DNA of 64,000 bases from Polyangium mundeleinium (GCF_028369105.1 NZ_JAQNDO010000001.1:9828501-9892500), one strand, 5' to 3'; shown: positions 52,648 through 62,844, numbered from the stretch's first letter. Translations and numbers: made by a program. The notes: generated from the letters alone by a model not told the origin.

Positions 52648-54759
52648 ATGTCGCGCGACAAACACCAGGCAGCCGGGCCCCCTTCGGAGACCGGCGAGCG
52701 AGGAGAGCTCGACGCCGCCCTGGCCGCCGAAGGCCTCGACGACGAGCTGTTGCGCCAGCTCGGCCATCTGCTCGAAATGGAGCTCGTGGATCCGCCGCGG
52801 CGCACACGCAACGAGCTGCGGCGGCGCGCCGAGGCGCATATCGTGGTGGCGCGCCTGTCGTTCGAGGCGCGCCTGTCGGATCGCGCCGAGGTGGAGGCGC
52901 ACGCGGCGCTCGCGCTCGCGCCGGACGACGAGGCGGCCCTGGGGCTGCTCGCGGCGATTCACCACGCGCGCGGCGAGCTCGGCGCGGCCATCACGCTGCA
53001 CACCGAAATGGCGGCCCGCGCCGGCGGTGAACCCTCGGCGCTGGCCACGCTCGGGCGGCTCTTCGAAGCGAGCATGCGAGAAGAATCGCCATCGGCCCGC
53101 GCGCCGCACGTCGCGCCCGAGGCGGGGCCCTTCACGGGTCTGTCCGAGCTCGAGCACGCGTTTCGTGTGGCCTTCGGGGGCAATTTGCAGGGGGCGCTGC
53201 GCATCGTGGATCGTGTGGCGGCGCGCGCGCGCACCGAGGCGCGCGGCGTGTACAAGCTCGCGATGCTGGAGCGCGCTTTTTTGCTGGAACAGGCGCAGGA
53301 CGTGCGGGGCGCGATCACCACGCTGGAGCGCCTCGCCGACGAGCCGGGGCTCGCGAGCGACGTGGAGCGATTGCTCTGCCTATCGCTCCTCTACGAACGA
53401 GAGGGAACCCCCGAGCGAATCCGCCGCGCGCTAAGGGCCGTGCGATATGCCTACCTCGTCACGCGACGCCCGACGCTTCTCCGGCGTATCGCGCGGCTCG
53501 TGGGCAAGCTCGGCCATACGCGCCTCGCCGAGCTGTTCGAGGCGCGCTACCTGGAAGTCTTTCGCCGCCGCATGCACGTGCTCTCGCTCCGGGAGGCCGC
53601 GCGCGCGCTGCCGGCCGTGTACGTGCCGCCGGAGGGTTTGTCCGTTTTGCCTTTCGGGCATCGGGCCGTGCAACACCTCTTCGATCGGATCCGGAATCGC
53701 AAGCGCCCCGAGCACCGCAGGCGCGCCGCCGCGCTGGCACTCTGGACCGGCGATGCGGCACGCGCGGAGGCGATGTACGCGGAGCTCGACAAAGAAGGAC
53801 AAACCACCGCGGTCGATTTGCTTTACCTCGCGGATGCGCTCGAAGCGCTCGGGGAGCACGCGCGCGCGCGTTTGGCGCGGCGGCGCGGGGTCGCGGGGCT
53901 CGATCGGCCGGATGCCGCGGCGCTCGCACGGCTGCTCGGGCACGACGATGCGAGCGCAGAAGACGCGCGGGAGGCTCTGGGGTCCCCGGAGCGGCTCGCG
54001 GAGGCGGTGTCGGTGCTGCAGGCGCGGCGCAAAGCGCATCCGGTGGATCGCGCGGCCGTGCTCTCGCTCGCGCGCGTGGCCGAGGCGCGAGACGAGCTCG
54101 ACGCGAAAGCACGATACGAGTCCCACGCGCACGCCCTCACGGAAGCCGCGCGCACGCCGCGCCCCTACGTGCTCGCCGCCGCCGCATGGCGACGCGGCGG
54201 CGACGTGCGCGGCGTGATTCACGAATTATGGGCCGATAGCCGTCGCACGAAGCGGGGCCACGGTGGCCTCGACGAAAAGGACGTCCTCGGCTCGGTCGCG
54301 CCGGACCTCCGCACCCGCGCGGTCTCCATCTTCCAGGCCGTGCGCGCCTTCGTCCGATCTCGGTATCCCCACCGTGTCGATCCCGAGCTCGACGACCGCC
54401 GCTTTCTCCTCCGTTTCACGAAAGACGACGAGCCCTCGTCCGGCGACAGCGCCGGCCTGCCCATCGCCGTCGCCTTCGCGAGCGTGATGCTCGGGCTCTC
54501 GGCGCCGAGCGACGTCGCCTTCTCCGGCGCCGTCATCTGCGACGCGCACGACGTCCTGTCGCTCGCCCGCATCGGCGATGTCGACGCGAAAATCGAGGGC
54601 GCCTACGAGCGTCGCCTCTCGCGAATCGTGCTCCCCGCGCAGAATCGGGACGACGTGACGCACGCCGAGCGGGTACCGCGCAAGATCGCCGAGCACATGG
54701 TCGTCTTCGCGCGGACGCTCGACGAGGTCCTCGAAGCGATGTTTCCCGAGCTGGTTTGA
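52648..54759 (+). CDS. TPR protein with C-terminal Lon-type (S16) protease domain
   Basis: A 703-residue soluble protein. Residues of about 20-520 are TPR-like helical repeats (AEAHAALALAPDDEAALGLLAAIHHARGE and similar). The last 180 residues match the Lon proteolytic domain: GDSAGLPIAVAFASVMLG with Ser601 in the place of the catalytic Ser, DVAFSGAVI, IGDVDAKIEGA with Lys648 as general base (spacing 47 against 43 in E. coli Lon), RIVLPAQNRDDV. There is no AAA+ ATPase, so TPRs probably select substrates instead. ATG 52648 has GCGGG upstream, a weak site. It follows the receiver gene by 39 bp and may be controlled by it. Confidence 0.8.
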   Translation: MSRDKHQAAGPPSETGERGELDAALAAEGLDDELLRQLGHLLEMELVDPPRRTRNELRRRAEAHIVVARLSFEARLSDRAEVEAHAALALAPDDEAALGLLAAIHHARGELGAAITLHTEMAARAGGEPSALATLGRLFEASMREESPSARAPHVAPEAGPFTGLSELEHAFRVAFGGNLQGALRIVDRVAARARTEARGVYKLAMLERAFLLEQAQDVRGAITTLERLADEPGLASDVERLLCLSLLYEREGTPERIRRALRAVRYAYLVTRRPTLLRRIARLVGKLGHTRLAELFEARYLEVFRRRMHVLSLREAARALPAVYVPPEGLSVLPFGHRAVQHLFDRIRNRKRPEHRRRAAALALWTGDAARAEAMYAELDKEGQTTAVDLLYLADALEALGEHARARLARRRGVAGLDRPDAAALARLLGHDDASAEDAREALGSPERLAEAVSVLQARRKAHPVDRAAVLSLARVAEARDELDAKARYESHAHALTEAARTPRPYVLAAAAWRRGGDVRGVIHELWADSRRTKRGHGGLDEKDVLGSVAPDLRTRAVSIFQAVRAFVRSRYPHRVDPELDDRRFLLRFTKDDEPSSGDSAGLPIAVAFASVMLGLSAPSDVAFSGAVICDAHDVLSLARIGDVDAKIEGAYERRLSRIVLPAQNRDDVTHAERVPRKIAEHMVVFARTLDEVLEAMFPELV

Positions 54760-54934
54760 GGGATTTCGCCCCGGGGCGTGCGGCGACGCAAAGGCGCGAT
54801 CGCGGCGACAAAGCCAAAATGGGCCTCGGCCGCCGTCCCGCGAACGGTGACGGCGACCCAGACCCAGCTGCGCGTGGAGGCGCGCCGGGAGACCGGCCGG
54901 CGAGCGGCCCGTCTCCCGCTTCAATGGCTTCCGA

Positions 54935-55399
54935 TCAGAAGCCGCAAGCGCGGCACATCGCCTCGTACTGTTGACGAGCGATCTCGCGCTGACGCACGAT
55001 CTCGGCCGTGAAGGGGTTCCACCCCGTCCACGGCGTGGCTGTCGAGTGGCTCAGGCCGCTTCGCTGCGCGAAGAACGGGTCGATGCTCGTCGGCAGGCCG
55101 CCGAGGTGCTGCTGGCTCGTCCACGCCGGGACCGACTGCATGGCGTAGTTGTACGACGGATACACGCCGTACGGCGAGTGCCCGAGGCCGCCCGTGTAAT
55201 CCACGGTCCGCGGATCGATTCCCTGCACGGGCACGCCGAAGGGGGTCGCGCCGAACTGGGTATGCGAGAGACCGGGCATGTCGCGGTTGAAGTCGCGGTT
55301 CAGGCCGATCCGCTGCGTGCGCGCCAGCACCTCGATCGTCTGGGCGAGGTAATCGTTGAGGACGCGGAGGTTGTTGATCTCGTAGGTCTTGGAATCCAT
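54935..55399 (-). CDS. Conserved-looking protein of unknown function
   Basis: A 154-residue protein. The first 50 residues (YEINNLRVLNDYLAQTIEVLARTQRIGLNRDF) are helical; the rest is rich in Gly, Pro, Tyr and Ser, low in charge, and probably disordered or extended, ending in a Cys pair (AMCRACGF). No family recognised. AGGGGGG lies seven bases before ATG 55399, which decides the start over ATG 55405. Same strand as the Hsp20 gene (140 bp upstream); a common stress role is possible. Confidence 0.65.
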   Translation of the reverse strand: MDSKTYEINNLRVLNDYLAQTIEVLARTQRIGLNRDFNRDMPGLSHTQFGATPFGVPVQGIDPRTVDYTGGLGHSPYGVYPSYNYAMQSVPAWTSQQHLGGLPTSIDPFFAQRSGLSHSTATPWTGWNPFTAEIVRQREIARQQYEAMCRACGF

Positions 55400-55539
55400 G
55401 GTCATACCCCCCTGAATCAGGGCTCGTGCACTATCACCGCCTCGGGGCCCTATGCCCCGACGCGGCACTACCTTTCCAGCGCGGAGCGCCAGAAATCCTT
55501 ACCGGGTGCGGGAACCGCACATGCGCCGCACCCGAAAAC

Positions 55540-56073
55540 TCATTTCACGTCGATCGGGATCTCGGTCGCGTCGTTCCCCTGGCCGTCCGTGGGAATCACG
55601 ATCGTGAGGACGCCGTCGCGCAGCGTCGCCTCGATCCCCTCGCGCCGCGCCCGCGGCGGCAGCGCGATCGTCCGGAGGATCGGCCCCTTGCGCCGCTCTT
55701 CCAGCCGCATCATTCCCGCCACGGAACGCGGAGCCCCGCGCTCGCCGCGAATCGTGAGTGCGTCGCCGGTCACCGACACGGCGATCTGCTCGCGCGCGCA
55801 TCCGGGGACGTCCACCATCACGCGCACCTCGCGCTCGAGCTCGACGACGTCGACCGGAGGCGGGAGCGGTGGCTCCGCCCCCTTGCCGCGCGGGTCCGTC
55901 GAGACGCGCGCCTTCTGCTCGAGGAGCGCCTTGAACTGCCGATAATGGCTCTCGGCATGGGAGGCCGGATCCACCTCCGGCGGAAGCTCGTAACGACCCG
56001 GCTTGATGGCGCGACCGGTGAGCGATTGATACACGCTCGCGACCTCGGCAATCGCCTGCTCCACGTTCAACAT
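55540..56073 (-). CDS. Hsp20/alpha-crystallin small heat-shock protein
   Basis: A 177-residue protein. After an N-terminal arm of about 80 residues with a helical MLNVEQAIAEVASVYQSLTG start, the alpha-crystallin domain runs from VDVVELEREVRVMVDVPGCAREQIAVSVTGDALTIRGERG to GVLTIVIPTD, and ends in IPIDVK, the I-x-I-type C-terminal anchor. It is an ATP-independent holdase. ATG 56073 has GGAGGGG at good spacing. The 407-bp region upstream (to trmFO) has no gene; it holds a TGTCG-GTCG-CGACA dyad (56229-56242) and a repeat array. Confidence 0.9.
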   Translation of the reverse strand: MLNVEQAIAEVASVYQSLTGRAIKPGRYELPPEVDPASHAESHYRQFKALLEQKARVSTDPRGKGAEPPLPPPVDVVELEREVRVMVDVPGCAREQIAVSVTGDALTIRGERGAPRSVAGMMRLEERRKGPILRTIALPPRARREGIEATLRDGVLTIVIPTDGQGNDATEIPIDVK

Positions 56074-56391
56074 CGATGTCCCCTCCAGGAAAATGCCGCG
56101 ATGGCCGTCCGGGGCGATGAATGCCCGCCAAGACGCGCCGAAGTGCGCAGAAACGCGCCACCTCGCGCATTTCCTGTTCGCCGCAACCGCGACGAGAGAG
56201 GACATTACGCGGCTCGTCGCCGCCTGTCTGTCGGTCGCGACAGTGTTATCGATTCAGGAGCTTCCGGATCGCCGGACGTAGAATGCCAGAGCCCCGACGG
56301 TATTTCCCGGATGAACCCGCGACTCTTCGGAAATCCCTTGGTTTTTCGGCTAGGGGATCGATGCGCGGTTCGCCCCTGTCGAAGGGCGCGA

Positions 56392-56475
56392 ATATGCCCA
56401 GGAAAAACGATGATATGCCCGGACGATACACGCATACGCCCACGCCAAACGCGCGTATGCCCGGACGCGACGCGC
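56392..56475. repeat. Degenerate 21-bp direct repeat, 4 units
   Basis: The words ATATGCCCAGG, ATATGCCCGGA, ATACGCCCACG and GTATGCCCGGA start at 56392, 56413, 56434 and 56455, exactly 21 bp apart, followed by less conserved A/C/G-rich spacers. A CGCCC-N8-GGGCG hairpin (56371-56388) sits just before it. It lies in the 407-bp gap 56074-56481 between Hsp20 and trmFO; no gene is seen in the gap. Confidence 0.75.
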
Positions 56476-56481
56476 GCGTGA

Positions 56482-57870
56482 TCAGAGGGCCGAGTTTTTC
56501 CAGGGATCGAGATCGGCGAGCGCGCGCTCGGCCATCGCCTCGTACCGCGCGCGCTTCGTGAGCCTCGACTTCGTGCCTTCGAGCGGCGGCAGGTGCGCCC
56601 ACGTGATGTTCGAAGGCTGATACGAGGGCTGTTCGCGGCCGAGATGCGTGAGGATGCCGCCGAGCGCCGTCGTCTTCGGCGGCGGCGCGAGAGGTTTGCC
56701 CGCGAGCCGTTGCGCGAGGAGCACCGCGCAGACAAACCCCGCCGCCGCGCTCTCCACGTAGCCCTCGACGCCCGCGACCTGCCCCGCGAGGAAGACGCCC
56801 GGCATCCGCTGCATCTCCATCCCCGGGCCGAGCACGCGCGGCGCGTCGACGAACGTGTTGCGATGCACCGAGCCGAACCGCAGAAACTCCGCCTCTTCGA
56901 GGCCCGGGACCATCCGGAAGACACGGAGCTGCTCGGGGTACTTCATGCGGGTCTGAAAACCCACCATGTTGTACGCCGTCGCGGCCACGTCCTCGGCCCG
57001 GAGCTGGATCACGGCGTGCGGCCGCCTTCCCGTGCGCGGATCGACGAGCCCGACGGGCTTCATCGGCCCGTACGCGAGCGTGCGCTCGCCGCGCTCGGCC
57101 ATGACCTCACAAGGCAAGCATCCCTCGAAGTAACGCACGTCCTCGAACTCGCGCGGCGCGACCTTCTCCGCCGCAACGAGCGCCGCGACGAACGCGCGGT
57201 ACTGCTCCTCGTCGAACGGGCAGTTGACGTACGCCTCGTCGCCGCTCTCCTCGGCGTCCTCGGCCATCAGCTTGCGGCCGGGCTCCTGGGCGCGCTCGGA
57301 CGTGCCCTTGCCCCAGCGCGACTGCTTCCACACCTTCGACCAGTTGATCGAGTCGGCGCTCAGGATGGGCGCGATCGCGTCGTAGTAGGCGAGGTGCTTC
57401 GTGCCGACGGCCTCGGCGATCGACGAGGCGAGCGCGTCCGCCGTCAGCGGACCCGTCGCGAGGATGACGGGACGCTCGCGAGGGATCTCGGTGACCTCGC
57501 CCGTCTCGACCGTGATGCGCGGGTGCTCGCGCATGGTCGACGTCATCTCGGCGCCGAAGCGCTCACGGTCCACGGCGAGCGCGCCGCCCGCGGGCACGGA
57601 CGTTCGATCGGCGACGCGCATGAGGAGCGAACCGGCCCGGCGGAGCTCCTCCTTGAGCAAGCCGACGGCGTTCGCGAGCGCGGCGCCGCGCAGTGAGTTC
57701 GAGCAGACGAGCTCGGCGAAAAAATCGCTCGTCTGCGCGGGCGTGCGGCGCGCGGGCTTCATTTCGAGCAAGCGCACGTGGTGGCCGCGTTCGGCGAGCT
57801 GGAAGGCGGCTTCACAGCCGGCAAGTCCGGCGCCGACGATGGTGACGTCGTGGGAGCGAGCTTCGGTCAT
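56482..57870 (-). CDS. trmFO: Methylenetetrahydrofolate-tRNA-(uracil-5-)-methyltransferase
   Basis: A 462-residue FAD protein: [156 protein letters not shown]. All blocks of TrmFO are present, including the Cys pair. It makes m5U54 in tRNA with folate. It lies 71 bp after topA; dprA-topA-trmFO is a conserved order (as in Bacillus smf-topA-gid). Confidence 0.95.
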   Translation of the reverse strand: MTEARSHDVTIVGAGLAGCEAAFQLAERGHHVRLLEMKPARRTPAQTSDFFAELVCSNSLRGAALANAVGLLKEELRRAGSLLMRVADRTSVPAGGALAVDRERFGAEMTSTMREHPRITVETGEVTEIPRERPVILATGPLTADALASSIAEAVGTKHLAYYDAIAPILSADSINWSKVWKQSRWGKGTSERAQEPGRKLMAEDAEESGDEAYVNCPFDEEQYRAFVAALVAAEKVAPREFEDVRYFEGCLPCEVMAERGERTLAYGPMKPVGLVDPRTGRRPHAVIQLRAEDVAATAYNMVGFQTRMKYPEQLRVFRMVPGLEEAEFLRFGSVHRNTFVDAPRVLGPGMEMQRMPGVFLAGQVAGVEGYVESAAAGFVCAVLLAQRLAGKPLAPPPKTTALGGILTHLGREQPSYQPSNITWAHLPPLEGTKSRLTKRARYEAMAERALADLDPWKNSAL

Positions 57871-57941
57871 GGTGTCGGGGGCGGAGGCGCACCTGGACGA
57901 GCAGGCGCGCCTTTGGGGAGGGAGGATCGAGGGGGGGGTGA

Positions 57942-60521
57942 TTAGGCCGAGGCTCGGCCGTTGCTCTTCGACTTCGACGGCGTCTTGGTGGCGCCCTTCT
58001 TCTCGGCCGTCTTTGCCGCGGCCTTGGGCTTCGCCTCGGCTTTCGGCGCGGGCTTCGGCTCGACCTTGGCCTTCGGCGCGGGCTTCGGCTCGGGCGCCGC
58101 GCCGGCTTCCGCCGACCCGCCTTCGCCCTCGTCACCGGCGGCGCCGTCCGGCGCGGCGCCGGCGAGGCCCGCCTCGTCCTCCTCGGGCACCTCTTGCTTG
58201 AAGCCGCAGTCCTTCGTCGCGCAGACGAGCATCGGCTTCTTGCCGGCCGTGCGCGTCAGGAACTTGGCGCCGCAGGTGGGGCACGGGGTGGCGATGGGCT
58301 TCGCCCAGAGCTTGAAGTCGCACTTCTGCTCGGCGTTGAAGTTCGAGCAGCCGTAGAACGTGCGCCCGCCCTTCTTGCGCGGCCGGACCTCGATGAGGTC
58401 GCCGCCGCACTGCGGACAGGCGACGCCGAGGGGCACGGGGCGCGCGTTCTTGCAGCCCGGATACCCCGTGCAGGAGAGGAAATCACCGAACCGTCCGGTG
58501 CGGATCACCATGGGCTTGCTGCACTTGTCGCAGGTGATGTCCGTCTCGCGCACGGCCTGCGCGGTGTTCGACAGGTCGCGCGTGGCCTTGCACTTGGGGT
58601 AACGGCTGCAGCTCAAGAAGTAGCCGTTCTTGCCCCACTTCTTGATCATCTCCCCTTCGCCGCACTCCTCGCAGGGGATGCCCGTCTTCTCCGACGGCGG
58701 CTTCCACGAGGCGAGCTTCTTCGCCGGCTCGAGCTGCTGGCGGAAGCGCTTGTAGAAGCGCTTGAGGAGCTGCTCGCGCTTGATCTTGCCGGCGCCGACC
58801 TCGTCGAGCTCCTCCTCCATCTGCGCGGTGAAGTTCGGATCCATGAAGTCGAGGTTCGAGCGCACGAGGCCCTCGACCACGAACTTGCCGAGCTGCGTCG
58901 GCTGGAACGCGCCGCCGGGCAGCTTCTCCACGTACGCGCGCTGCTGCACCTTGCTGATGATCTCGGCGTACGTCGACGGCCGACCGATGCCGCGCTTCTC
59001 GAGCTCACGCACGAGCGAGCCTTCGTTGTAACGCGGCGGCGGCTGCGTGAACTTCTGCTCCGTCAGCACGCCGGGCGGCGTGACCATGCGGATCACGTCC
59101 CCCTCGTTCATCTCGGGCAGGAGCGCGTCGCTGTCCTCCTCGACCGGCGCGGCCTTCGCCGCTGCCGTGGGCTCCGGGGCCTCGCCGCCGTCCGCCGCGG
59201 CCTCTTCCTCGCCCGCGAAATCACGCTGCCCCTCGGTGACCTCGAGCCAGCCCTTGTCCTTGAGCACGCGCCCCGTCGAGCGGAGCATGTACGAGGCGCG
59301 CGACGCATCGCCGCGCGTCGGCTGGGCCTGGATCTCGACCGTCGTGCGGTCGTAGACGGCGGGCGTCATCTGCGAGGCGACGAAGCGGTTCCAGATGAGC
59401 TTGTACAGCTTGTACTGCTCGTCCTTGAGGTGCTTCTTGACGGAATCCGGGTGGATGTTGACGTCCGTCGGCCGGATCGCTTCGTGCGCGTCCTGCGCGT
59501 TCTTCTTGGACTTGTAGACGTTCGGTTTGTCGGGGACGAACGACTTGCCGTACCGCTTCTCGATCGCCTGGCGCACCTCGGTGATGGCGTCGTCGCTGAC
59601 GCGCGTCGAGTCGGTACGGATGTAGGTGATGAGGCCGACCGGGCCGCCGTCCTGCTTGAGGTCGACGCCCTCGTAGAGCCCCTGCGCGACCTGCATCGTG
59701 CGCTTCGTGCCGAAGTGCAGGCTGTTCGTCGCGTCCTGCTGGAGCTTCGAGGTCGTGTACGGCGCGGGCGGGTTGCGCTTCTGCTCGCGGCGCGTGACCT
59801 TCGCAACCTTGCAGTTCGCGCTCTCCAGATCGGCGCGCACGAGGGCCGCCGTCTCGCCGTTCGTCACCTCGATCTTCTCGCCCTCGGCCGCGGCGAGCTT
59901 CGCCACGAAGGGCGCGCCGCTCGGCGCCGAGAGGCCGACCGAGACGTTCCAGTACTCCTCGGGGACGAACGCGTCGACCTCGCGCTCACGGTCGACGATC
60001 AGGCGCAGCGCGACCGACTGCACGCGGCCGGCCGAAAGGCCGAACGCGAGCTTCGACCAGACGAGCGCCGAGACGTCGTAGCCCACGATGCGATCGAGCA
60101 CGCGGCGAGCGCGCTGGGCGTCGTAGAGGTTGATGTCGAGCGGCCGCGGGTGCTGGACGCCGTGGTCGACGCCCTTCTTCGTGATCTCGTGGAACTCCAC
60201 GCGCTCGACCCGGAGCTTGTCGTCCTGGATCTCCTCGAGGATGTGCCAAGCGATCGCCTCGCCCTCGCGATCAGGGTCGGTCGCCAGGAGCACCGCGTCC
60301 ACCTTCTTGGCGGCGTCCTTCAGCTCCTGGAGGACTTTCTCCTTCCCGACGATGACCTCGTACTTCTCGGTGAAGTCGTTCGCGACGTCGACGGCGTTCT
60401 GGTTCTTGGGCAAATCCTTCAAATGCCCCTTGGAGGCGACGACGTCGTACCCCGAGCCGAGGTACTTCTTGATCGTCTTCGCCTTGGCCGGCGACTCCAC
60501 GATGACGAGCGTCTTGGCCAT
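57942..60521 (-). CDS. topA: DNA topoisomerase I with four zinc ribbons and H1-like tail
   Basis: An 859-residue type IA topoisomerase. Toprim [13 protein letters not shown] start and DPDRE (D82, D84, E86), active-site Tyr300 in [14 protein letters not shown], then four C-terminal zinc ribbons ([49 protein letters not shown]). An acidic Ala/Glu insert lies near residues 455-490. The last 60 residues are Lys/Ala/Pro-rich ([20 protein letters not shown] type), like histone H1 or AlgP tails, probably for non-specific DNA binding. ATG 60521 has AGAAGG. It relaxes negative supercoils. Confidence 0.95.
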   Translation of the reverse strand: MAKTLVIVESPAKAKTIKKYLGSGYDVVASKGHLKDLPKNQNAVDVANDFTEKYEVIVGKEKVLQELKDAAKKVDAVLLATDPDREGEAIAWHILEEIQDDKLRVERVEFHEITKKGVDHGVQHPRPLDINLYDAQRARRVLDRIVGYDVSALVWSKLAFGLSAGRVQSVALRLIVDREREVDAFVPEEYWNVSVGLSAPSGAPFVAKLAAAEGEKIEVTNGETAALVRADLESANCKVAKVTRREQKRNPPAPYTTSKLQQDATNSLHFGTKRTMQVAQGLYEGVDLKQDGGPVGLITYIRTDSTRVSDDAITEVRQAIEKRYGKSFVPDKPNVYKSKKNAQDAHEAIRPTDVNIHPDSVKKHLKDEQYKLYKLIWNRFVASQMTPAVYDRTTVEIQAQPTRGDASRASYMLRSTGRVLKDKGWLEVTEGQRDFAGEEEAAADGGEAPEPTAAAKAAPVEEDSDALLPEMNEGDVIRMVTPPGVLTEQKFTQPPPRYNEGSLVRELEKRGIGRPSTYAEIISKVQQRAYVEKLPGGAFQPTQLGKFVVEGLVRSNLDFMDPNFTAQMEEELDEVGAGKIKREQLLKRFYKRFRQQLEPAKKLASWKPPSEKTGIPCEECGEGEMIKKWGKNGYFLSCSRYPKCKATRDLSNTAQAVRETDITCDKCSKPMVIRTGRFGDFLSCTGYPGCKNARPVPLGVACPQCGGDLIEVRPRKKGGRTFYGCSNFNAEQKCDFKLWAKPIATPCPTCGAKFLTRTAGKKPMLVCATKDCGFKQEVPEEDEAGLAGAAPDGAAGDEGEGGSAEAGAAPEPKPAPKAKVEPKPAPKAEAKPKAAAKTAEKKGATKTPSKSKSNGRASA

Positions 60522-60609
60522 CACCACCTTCTGATCGAGCAAAATTGCGTGAGGACGAGGGGAAAACCCAGGGGGCCCGCTCGGCTCAACAACGAGCAGG
60601 TGGGCCCAT

Positions 60610-61524
60610 CTAGCGCTTACCCCGCCGGTAGGAGCCGGCGGGGCCCTCTACTACTACGGCCTGTAGTGTCAACGTCAAGAGCGCCCCAGCGACCGCAGGA
60701 AGAGGTGCTCCGACCGTATCGCAGATCACGTCAAGGTGCGTAGGGGTGTCCCTCAAAGCACCAAAAACGGCCTTTTCGAGAGGGTCGAAGCTCCCCTCGA
60801 AGGGGAGGGGGAGGTCCCGAGCGGAGGGCCTCGGCTCCGTCTCCGCGCGTCGTTTGCGAGGAGAAGGGCCGTGACCCACGACGCCGAGGACGTCCGCCAT
60901 GCAAGTGACGGCGCGGGCCCCCATGGCTAGCTCCTCGGCGCAGCCCGCGCCAGCCTCGGACCACGGAGGATGCGGAACGACGCCGAGCGGACGACCGAGC
61001 TTGCGCGCCGCCGCAGCCGCCGAACGAGCGCCGCTCTTGAGGCCCGCCTCGACGACGACGGTCGCGAGCGTGAGCGCCACAAGGACGTGGTTTCGCGCGA
61101 GGAAATGCTGAGGGCGCGGGGGGCTCGTATCGGGCAAGCGCGAGAGCAACGCGCCGCCCGCGGCGAGGACACGATCGAAGAGAGGCACGTGTTCGAGCGG
61201 ATACGGGCAGTCGAGCCCGGCGCCCGTGACGACGACGGTGCGCCCGCTGGCCTCGAGCGCAGCTTCGTGTGCAGCCGCATCGATGCCGAACGCGCCGCCG
61301 GACCAGATGGCGAAACCGGCGGAGACGAGGTCGCGAACGAGCACGCGTGTGAAAGCGCGCGCCTCGGCGCTGGCTGCGCGACGGCCGACGACGGCGACGC
61401 CGGGCAAGGAGGGAAGGACGCCGCGCAGGTACAAGGTCGGCGGGGCGCGCTCGGGGGTGGCGAGGGCGCGGAGGACGGCGGGATAGGTGAGCGCGTCGGG
61501 CGCGAGGACGATCGAGGGAGACAC
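60610..61524 (-). CDS. dprA: DNA-processing protein DprA
   Basis: A 304-residue protein with the DprA Rossmann core: VAVVGRRAASAEARAFTRVLVRDLVSAGFAIWSGGAFGIDAAAHEAAL, TVVVTGAGLDCPYPLEH, FLARNHVLVALTLATVVVEAGLKSGARSAAAAA, GRPLGVVPHP; and a C-terminal winged-helix (PLEKAVFGALRDTPTHLDVICDTVGAPLPAVAGALLTLTLQAVV). It loads RecA on incoming single-stranded DNA in transformation. The start is GTG 61524, because the frame further up overlaps the lipoprotein gene; the N-terminus is short compared with the common 350-380 residues, lacking the SAM domain. The last codons form a 9-bp GC hairpin (60620-60643). Confidence 0.9.
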   Translation of the reverse strand: MSPSIVLAPDALTYPAVLRALATPERAPPTLYLRGVLPSLPGVAVVGRRAASAEARAFTRVLVRDLVSAGFAIWSGGAFGIDAAAHEAALEASGRTVVVTGAGLDCPYPLEHVPLFDRVLAAGGALLSRLPDTSPPRPQHFLARNHVLVALTLATVVVEAGLKSGARSAAAAARKLGRPLGVVPHPPWSEAGAGCAEELAMGARAVTCMADVLGVVGHGPSPRKRRAETEPRPSARDLPLPFEGSFDPLEKAVFGALRDTPTHLDVICDTVGAPLPAVAGALLTLTLQAVVVEGPAGSYRRGKR

Positions 61525-61573
61525 ACGCGTCCATCGACAGCGCGCGGCGCGAGTTGCGTGAAATCGTCTCGTC

Positions 61574-62227
61574 TCAACGCTCGCGGGTGACCGGTCGGAA
61601 CTGCTGCACGAGCACCATGCCGGAGCCCTTGCGCACGGTGACCGAGAGGTTGCCGATGAAGGGCTCGAAGAAGGAGAAGCAGTCGTCCTTGCCGCCGATG
61701 ACGGCGGTCGGCCCCGTGCGCGCGTCCTGTGCAACGATACGCATGGGCGCGGGCTCGCCCGTGGTGAGGAAGACGTCGACCTCGACGACGCCGAGGCCGC
61801 CCTGCGCGACGACGGTGACGCACGCGCCGACCGGATACGAGACGGGCACCCACGCGCGTTGTCCCTCGGCGAGCGTCGCGCCGAACCGCGCTCCTTCCGC
61901 GGACATGCCCGCCGTCTCGCCGCGCACCGACCCCTCGAAGGCGAGCCCGAGGACACGCGAGGGACGAACGTCGGGGAGGAGCGGGAGCGCAGGCGCGGCG
62001 TAGTGTTCGAGGAAGAGGCGCGCGGCCTCGGGATCGGGCACGGGCGCGGGCTCCGCGTCCGCGGCGGAGGCAGGCGCGGATGCGGATGCGGATGCGGCCA
62101 CGGTCGCGGAGGAGCGACCGCGGCGCGGGGGGAGCGGGTCGATGACGAGAGGCTGGGAATCGGCGCGGGAGCCGCACGCGGGGAGGAGAAGGGCGAGGCA
62201 TGCGAGCGCAGGGGACGCGAAGCGCAT
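61574..62227 (-). CDS. Putative lipoprotein
   Basis: A 217-residue lipoprotein (signal peptide with lipobox LPAC; ATG 62227). An Ala/Ser/Pro-rich linker (30-70) is followed by a beta-rich domain with DCFSFFEPFIGNLSVTVRKGSGMVLVQQF, reminiscent of pre-peptidase/beta-sandwich proteins in spacing only. No family recognised. It stands between the HMA-like membrane protein (10 bp upstream) and dprA (49 bp downstream) on the same strand. Confidence 0.65.
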   Translation of the reverse strand: MRFASPALACLALLLPACGSRADSQPLVIDPLPPRRGRSSATVAASASASAPASAADAEPAPVPDPEAARLFLEHYAAPALPLLPDVRPSRVLGLAFEGSVRGETAGMSAEGARFGATLAEGQRAWVPVSYPVGACVTVVAQGGLGVVEVDVFLTTGEPAPMRIVAQDARTGPTAVIGGKDDCFSFFEPFIGNLSVTVRKGSGMVLVQQFRPVTRER

Positions 62228-62237
62228 GCCCTAGCCG

Positions 62238-62810
62238 CTAGTCCAGCCCTCCGTCGGCGGCCACCGCCTTCCCCTCCTGCTCCACCGCTCCGGCGTTGAA
62301 CGTCATGAACGACCGGATCGACCACCAGACCAGGTTGAACCAGGCCGGCGCGGGCAGCTTCCGCGTCACGCCGATCTCGACCAGGCCGAGCGAGAAGAAC
62401 AGCACCGGCATCAGCGTCCCGAGATCCGCGCGGTGATCGAGCGCGCTCCGCACGTCGCTGTTGATCTCCGCGAACGCGTGCGCCACGGCCTTCGCCACGC
62501 GCGTCGGGCCCGGCAGCGCGTCGTGGCCGAGGTCGGTCAGCTTGCGGCCCTGCTCGTCGCGCTCCTCGGCCACGAGCCGCTCCAGCATCAAGCGCACCGC
62601 CTCGGCGTCGAGCGTCCCGTCCTCGCGCTCCACGATCACCGAGCCCGTCCACGGCCGCACCTCCACGCGCTCGCAGCTCGGATCCATCATCGCGAGCTTC
62701 TCCGCGACCCGCAGGCACGCGTCGCGCTGGCCCACGATCGCACGGGATCGCAGCCGCACGCGGCGCGGAAGGTGATGCACGAGCTCACTCCACTGCTCGC
62801 TGGGTATCAC
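62238..62810 (-). CDS. HMA-like domain protein with C-terminal membrane hairpin
   Basis: A 190-residue protein. Residues of about 10-85 fit a metal-associated ferredoxin-like fold (VHHLPRRVRLRSRAIVGQRDACLRVAEKLAMMDPSCERVEVRPWTGSVIVE) without the CxxC metal motif. Then a helix and a hydrophobic stretch (LGTLMPVLFFSLGLVEIGV ... WFNLVWWSIRSFMTF). The GTG start has GGAGGAGA, a strong site. It resembles the HMA2-type partner proteins found with P-type ATPases, and a P-type ATPase gene lies just upstream. Confidence 0.7.
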   Translation of the reverse strand: MIPSEQWSELVHHLPRRVRLRSRAIVGQRDACLRVAEKLAMMDPSCERVEVRPWTGSVIVEREDGTLDAEAVRLMLERLVAEERDEQGRKLTDLGHDALPGPTRVAKAVAHAFAEINSDVRSALDHRADLGTLMPVLFFSLGLVEIGVTRKLPAPAWFNLVWWSIRSFMTFNAGAVEQEGKAVAADGGLD

Positions 62811-62844
62811 GTCTCTCCTCCCCTTCCCTCTCGCTCGATGACGC

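Noticed and set aside
54767-54778. Perfect palindrome CGCCCCGGGGCG after the TPR-Lon gene
   Set aside because: No loop, so a poor terminator; such GC palindromes are frequent by chance in this genome.
60620-60643. 9-bp hairpin CCCCGCCGG-N6-CCGGCGGGG as terminator of dprA
   Set aside because: It lies within the last codons of dprA and topA follows on the same strand, so termination there is doubtful.
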